Positions 61,259 through 64,000 of a DNA stretch of 64,000 bases are shown here, one piece after another. The notes under the pieces are model-generated. The model searched no databases. It was not told the origin of the DNA and saw only the letters and a list, made by a program, of their open reading frames with translations. Location: positions 24,234,047 to 24,298,046 of the forward strand of contig CM028908.1 of the NCBI GenBank assembly GCA_016801845.1. The letters run 5' to 3'. Both the position numbers and the translations under genes were made by a program. The stretch's first letter is position 1. Each line of letters begins with the position of its first letter. Source of the DNA: Polydactylus sextarius. Lineage: Eukaryota > Chordata > Actinopteri > Polynemidae.

Positions 61259-63977
61259 CTGGATTGGAAAAAGAAAAAAAAAAAAAACACACTCATATAA
61301 ACCCAACGTGTGTTCGTCACACAGCTGATAACTGATGTTAATACTCACTTTAGTAAACACTTTAATAGTCTGGTTGAGGAAACTGGTCTCTGTTTCTTCA
61401 GGCATGGGCAGGAGATGAGCAGCACAGTCGAGGATACAGAGCAGAGTGAGGCGGTGACCCTGGCGACAGGAAGACGAAGGTCACATGACCACAGCCTCAC
61501 ATTTAACCCTTTAAACTCAGAGCAGTTTCTGCGATTGCATTACAATGTTATATTGCATATAATGAGTGTCTTATATTCTTTTTTTCCCACCGCGACCTAG
61601 TTAATATGATGAAATAAATCTTATTTTATTTAAACCCACAATATAAACACAGGCAGGACTTCCATATAAGTAAATCAATCTATTGTTTCTGATAAAAAGA
61701 GTCAAACTAGACGTTGTGTTGTTGATCAGCTGTGATACTCAGAGTCTTTTAGAGTTGTAGCTCAGTTTTAGTGGAAAATAACAGGTCAGAGCTGGTGAGC
61801 AGGTATCTGACACGTTAACACGGGTCAATGTCCTGCTGCTTCTTCTTCAGGTGCCCGGACAGGTTGGTCCTTGTTTCCTGACTATTTTACCTCCTACTGA
61901 GTTTTGTCTGTTGACTCGTCTTTTCTCTAATTTATTCCTGAGGAGACTAAACGTCCTCATCATTGTTTTTTCGGCTACTTGTCGTGACCTGCCTGGCGCT
62001 AGGCTACTAACGTTGTTTGAGTGTTTAGGAAGGAGCAGTAGGAGGTGGAGTTTGGATGTAAACAGTGACACAGATGTGTCCACAGGAATTTATTTTAAAT
62101 ATGACGACACGGATCCATGTTGTCAGCGACGTTGTACCTTCTCCAGCGAGTCGAGGGCGTTTTGTGGGTTCACGTTCTTCCCGCTCAGAGATTTAATGTC
62201 CTCGCTGCTGATGATTGGATCCTTGAGCTGCTCCAGCCACGACCACATCAGACCTGAGAGGACCAGAGGATCCCTCTCTGTACACAGCCGCTCCCACGCT
62301 CCCTCTCTGGAGTTCAGCTCAGTCTGTCGATCACAGCAGACAGCGTTCATTAAATCAGAAACAGACCGACTGGAATTACTGTCTGTTTTTTCTCTTTGGC
62401 TTTACTAAAGTGATATTTTAAACTTCTGCATATGCTGAAACAGAACTAAACTCAGAAGCAGTGGGACTACCAGGCAAGTTCTGAACATCTGGATTTATTA
62501 CTTGATTCCAGCTGTTAGTTGTGGTTATGATAACACAGCTTCCTTTCACATGTAAGTAAAAACTATCCTGTTTAGATACTGTTGATAAAATCTGACGTTT
62601 CTATTTATTTTAGTGTCCACTTTGGTATTAAAAGTAGGTTAAACCCATAACCCACAGCCTAAGTGAAGTTAGCAACCTGTAGCAGTGTTAGCAGTGTTGT
62701 AATGTAAATCGCTAGTTAACATTTGTCACTTGGAATATGCTTCTGTGTGTTGATGCAAATATTCCTAGGTTAAATCATGGTCTGTTTGTTATGGAGCAGC
62801 CTACCTGATTGGCTAAAACTCACCGGGAGCTGTGGATTTTTAAAATCAGAGACCTTGGAAAAATGTATCTTACTGCATGAGATCTTCAACGTCTGTCAGG
62901 TCCATTACATGGTCTGTTTGTTATGGAGCAGGACTTTGGCCACCATCATGCGCCTGCTCTCAGGAGACAGCTCAGACTGGAGGCTGATGAAGGGAACGTC
63001 TGTGGCATCGCCTCCCTCCGCTCCACTCATCAACATATCCACATTTGACTGCTCCTTGCCGCTCACCCGTCCGATCTGGGTCGATGAGGCCAGAAGCGTG
63101 AAGCTACAGTAGGATCTTCTCCCCTCTGACAGATCTAGAGACAAACTCTGATGTCCCTTAAGTAGCTGCTTTTGGAAACCTGGAGGCCTGGCGTCTTGCT
63201 TTGTGTCCATATTTGGGTTGTGAGTGTTGCTGTTGATGTGCTGGGGAGAGAGTTCGCTCAGCATGTGTGGGTTACAGGCTGCCAGGCTGCTGTTAGACAA
63301 GGAATGTTTGATCGGGTTGCTGCGCTTAAGATTTCCGTAATGGTCCTGCCGTGCTCTGAGTCTGTGAAGGTCTGAATCACTGTAGCTGAAGCTCCTGTTA
63401 GACAGAGATCTCAGGGGGCTTTCTATGTCCCGTAGCCTCCATAGAGGATCGAGGTCGTTGTCACTGTTGAGAGGCTGGTCGTTACAGGGGCTGGACTGCA
63501 GAGCTGGTGGGCTGAGAGGACGGGATAAACAAGGTGGGACAGGGATTCCTTTCCCTCTCATCTCCTTCCCCAGCTGCTGAAGGGCCTGCTGGGACACCGT
63601 CTTCTCCACCTCTGCTGTGAGGTCGGGGATCTCCAGCCACTCCTCCTCGATCACCACTTGTCTGTTGGCTGCGATGTCGATGAGGAGCCTGCAAACCAGC
63701 TGGACAATTTTTGGCACGTTCTTCATCTGCCGAGCCTCGTATCCGTGCAGCAGGTGGCGCTGCCTGGTGAGGTACTGGGACAAAGTGACTGCACTCGCTT
63801 TGGGTTCTGCACAGGAGAAGACGCTACGGAGGGGAACCAGGAACTGAGCGAACTCCCTGACGCACAGCAGCTGACCTCTGGTCTGGATGGAGTTGGGTCT
63901 TTTGGCTCGAACAAACAGGATGGCCTGGTCAGCGCTCATTCGGGACGTAAAGACTAAGTAACAGGCCAACAGCACAC
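61145..63977 (-). CDS. ptpdc1: Protein tyrosine phosphatase domain-containing 1, C-terminal part (runs off the right edge)
   Basis: PTPDC1 is a dual-specificity-like phosphatase protein reported to affect centrosome/cilium function and cytokinesis. Four coding exons are visible, from the end of the phosphatase domain to the stop. The window begins just after the HCxxGxxR signature: the first residues, VLLACYLVFTSRMSADQAI, are the helix that follows it, so the catalytic Cys lies beyond base 64000. Then come a conserved REFAQFL / YLTRQRHLLHGYE segment, a Ser-rich low-complexity region, and the conserved tail NSREGAWERLC / WSWLEQLKDPI. The terminal exons are 62138-62323, 61349-61459 and 61145-61258, all phase 0. 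The junction between the large exon and 62323 is unresolved: the large exon hits a TAA at 62905 next to an apparent 24-26 bp insertion. Teleost duplicate (a or b) not determined. Confidence 0.9.
61349..61459 (-). CDS. ptpdc1: ptpdc1 penultimate exon
   Basis: 111 nt (37 codons), acceptor TCGCCAG, donor AAA|GTGAGT, phase 0. Codes for GHRLTLLCILDCAAHLLPMP and EETETSFLNQTIKVFTK, corresponding to the conserved helical tail of PTPDC1. Confidence 0.92.
61460..62137 (-). other. ptpdc1: ptpdc1 intron
   Basis: Intron between the 62138-62323 and 61349-61459 exons. A long plus-strand frame (61851-62408) overlaps the ptpdc1 exon in antisense and is not a gene. Confidence 0.8.
62138..62323 (-). CDS. ptpdc1: ptpdc1 penultimate-but-one exon
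   Basis: 186 nt, acceptor GATCGACAG, donor GAGAAG|GTACAA, phase 0 at both ends. Codes for TELNSREGAWERLCTERDPL, LSGLMWSWLEQLKDPIISSE and NALDSLEK, the well-conserved PTPDC1 tail. A small exon may be missing between this one and the large exon, because the best donor of the large exon (phase 2) does not match this phase-0 start. Confidence 0.92.
62324..62873 (-). other. ptpdc1: ptpdc1 intron, possibly with an unfound small exon
   Basis: Holds a dispersed-repeat copy (62440-62540) and one copy of the 24-bp sequence that is repeated at 62908-62931. A consensus donor CCG|GTGAGT lies at 62818-62823 (minus strand), but I could not build an exon onto it. Confidence 0.5.
62440..62540 (+). repeat. 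Unclassified dispersed repeat, short copy in ptpdc1 intron
   Basis: GTGGGACTACCAGGCAAGTT, CTGAACATCTGGATTTATTA and CCAGCTGTTAGTTGTGGTTA match the family at 32850-33040. Confidence 0.4.
62905..63977 (-). CDS. ptpdc1: ptpdc1 large internal exon (open up to an in-frame TAA)
   Basis: The exon starts after acceptor TAG at 63978-63980, in the second base of a Gly codon, and is open for about 357 codons. It holds the end of the phosphatase domain, a basic LPTMKN-like region with HGYEARQMKNVPKIVQLVCR, a Ser/Pro/Asn-rich linker (PLSPPALQSSP, RSLSNRSFSYSDSDLHRL) and QSELSPESRRMMVAKVL. It then reads HNKQTM and stops at 62905-62907. Skipping the 26 bases 62903-62928 would continue as VLDLTDVEDLMQ to a possible donor CA|GTAAGA (exon end 62874). 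I infer the normal exon ran on to there, but did not prove it. Confidence 0.88.
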
Positions 63978-64000
63978 CTACACCAAGACGAAGACGAAAA

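Noticed and set aside
61851..62408. 185-codon plus-strand open frame
   Set aside because: It runs antisense over the ptpdc1 exon 62138-62323, has no recognisable domain, and its openness over the exon is explained by the opposite strand's coding.
63172..63957. Plus-strand frames of 67-99 codons at the right edge
   Set aside because: Antisense shadows of the large ptpdc1 exon.

Overview
The window is vertebrate nuclear DNA, almost certainly from a teleost fish. The evidence is GT/AG-spliced exons of vertebrate developmental genes, canonical let-7 hairpins, long (CA)n, (GT)n and (GATA)n arrays, and many short DNA-transposon and SINE relics of the kind common in fish. No bacterial operon, CRISPR array, plasmid or phage feature is present. 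Most short open frames in the window are chance frames in noncoding DNA.

All confidently recognised genes are on the minus strand in the right third. From upstream to downstream they are: (1) the 3' part of ptpdc1 (about 61.1-63.98 kb, running off the right edge), with the last three coding exons resolved; (2) a possible first exon or promoter at about 59.2 kb; (3) a compact let-7a/let-7f microRNA pair at 55.3-55.5 kb, matching the mammalian let-7a-1/let-7f-1 cluster, with no let-7d seen; (4) a complete four-exon wnt7a gene (43,932-52,673) encoding 349 residues. Keeping ptpdc1, let-7 and a Wnt7 gene within 20 kb joins features that mammals carry on separate chromosomes (PTPDC1 with let-7a-1/f-1/d; WNT7B with let-7a-3/let-7b).

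The left 43 kb holds no gene I can recognise. It is a gene desert downstream of wnt7a. It contains repeat relics: copies of a hAT-like short element, a TTAA-flanked long-inverted-repeat element carrying an exon-like module, two tRNA-related SINE pieces plus a SINE fragment, a LINE ORF remnant, a LINE 3' end, and a decayed Tc1 transposase. It also has several repeat-poor, sequence-complex blocks that look like candidate developmental enhancers. Those blocks are inference from texture only.

The points most worth a second look are: the exon-like module inside the TTAA element (21.9-22.5 kb); a nested transposon insertion at 56.8-57.6 kb; a 24-bp templated-looking insertion that seems to break ptpdc1; two substitutions in wnt7a (loss of one glycosylation site and a change in the FHWCC motif); and the wnt7a/let-7/ptpdc1 linkage itself.
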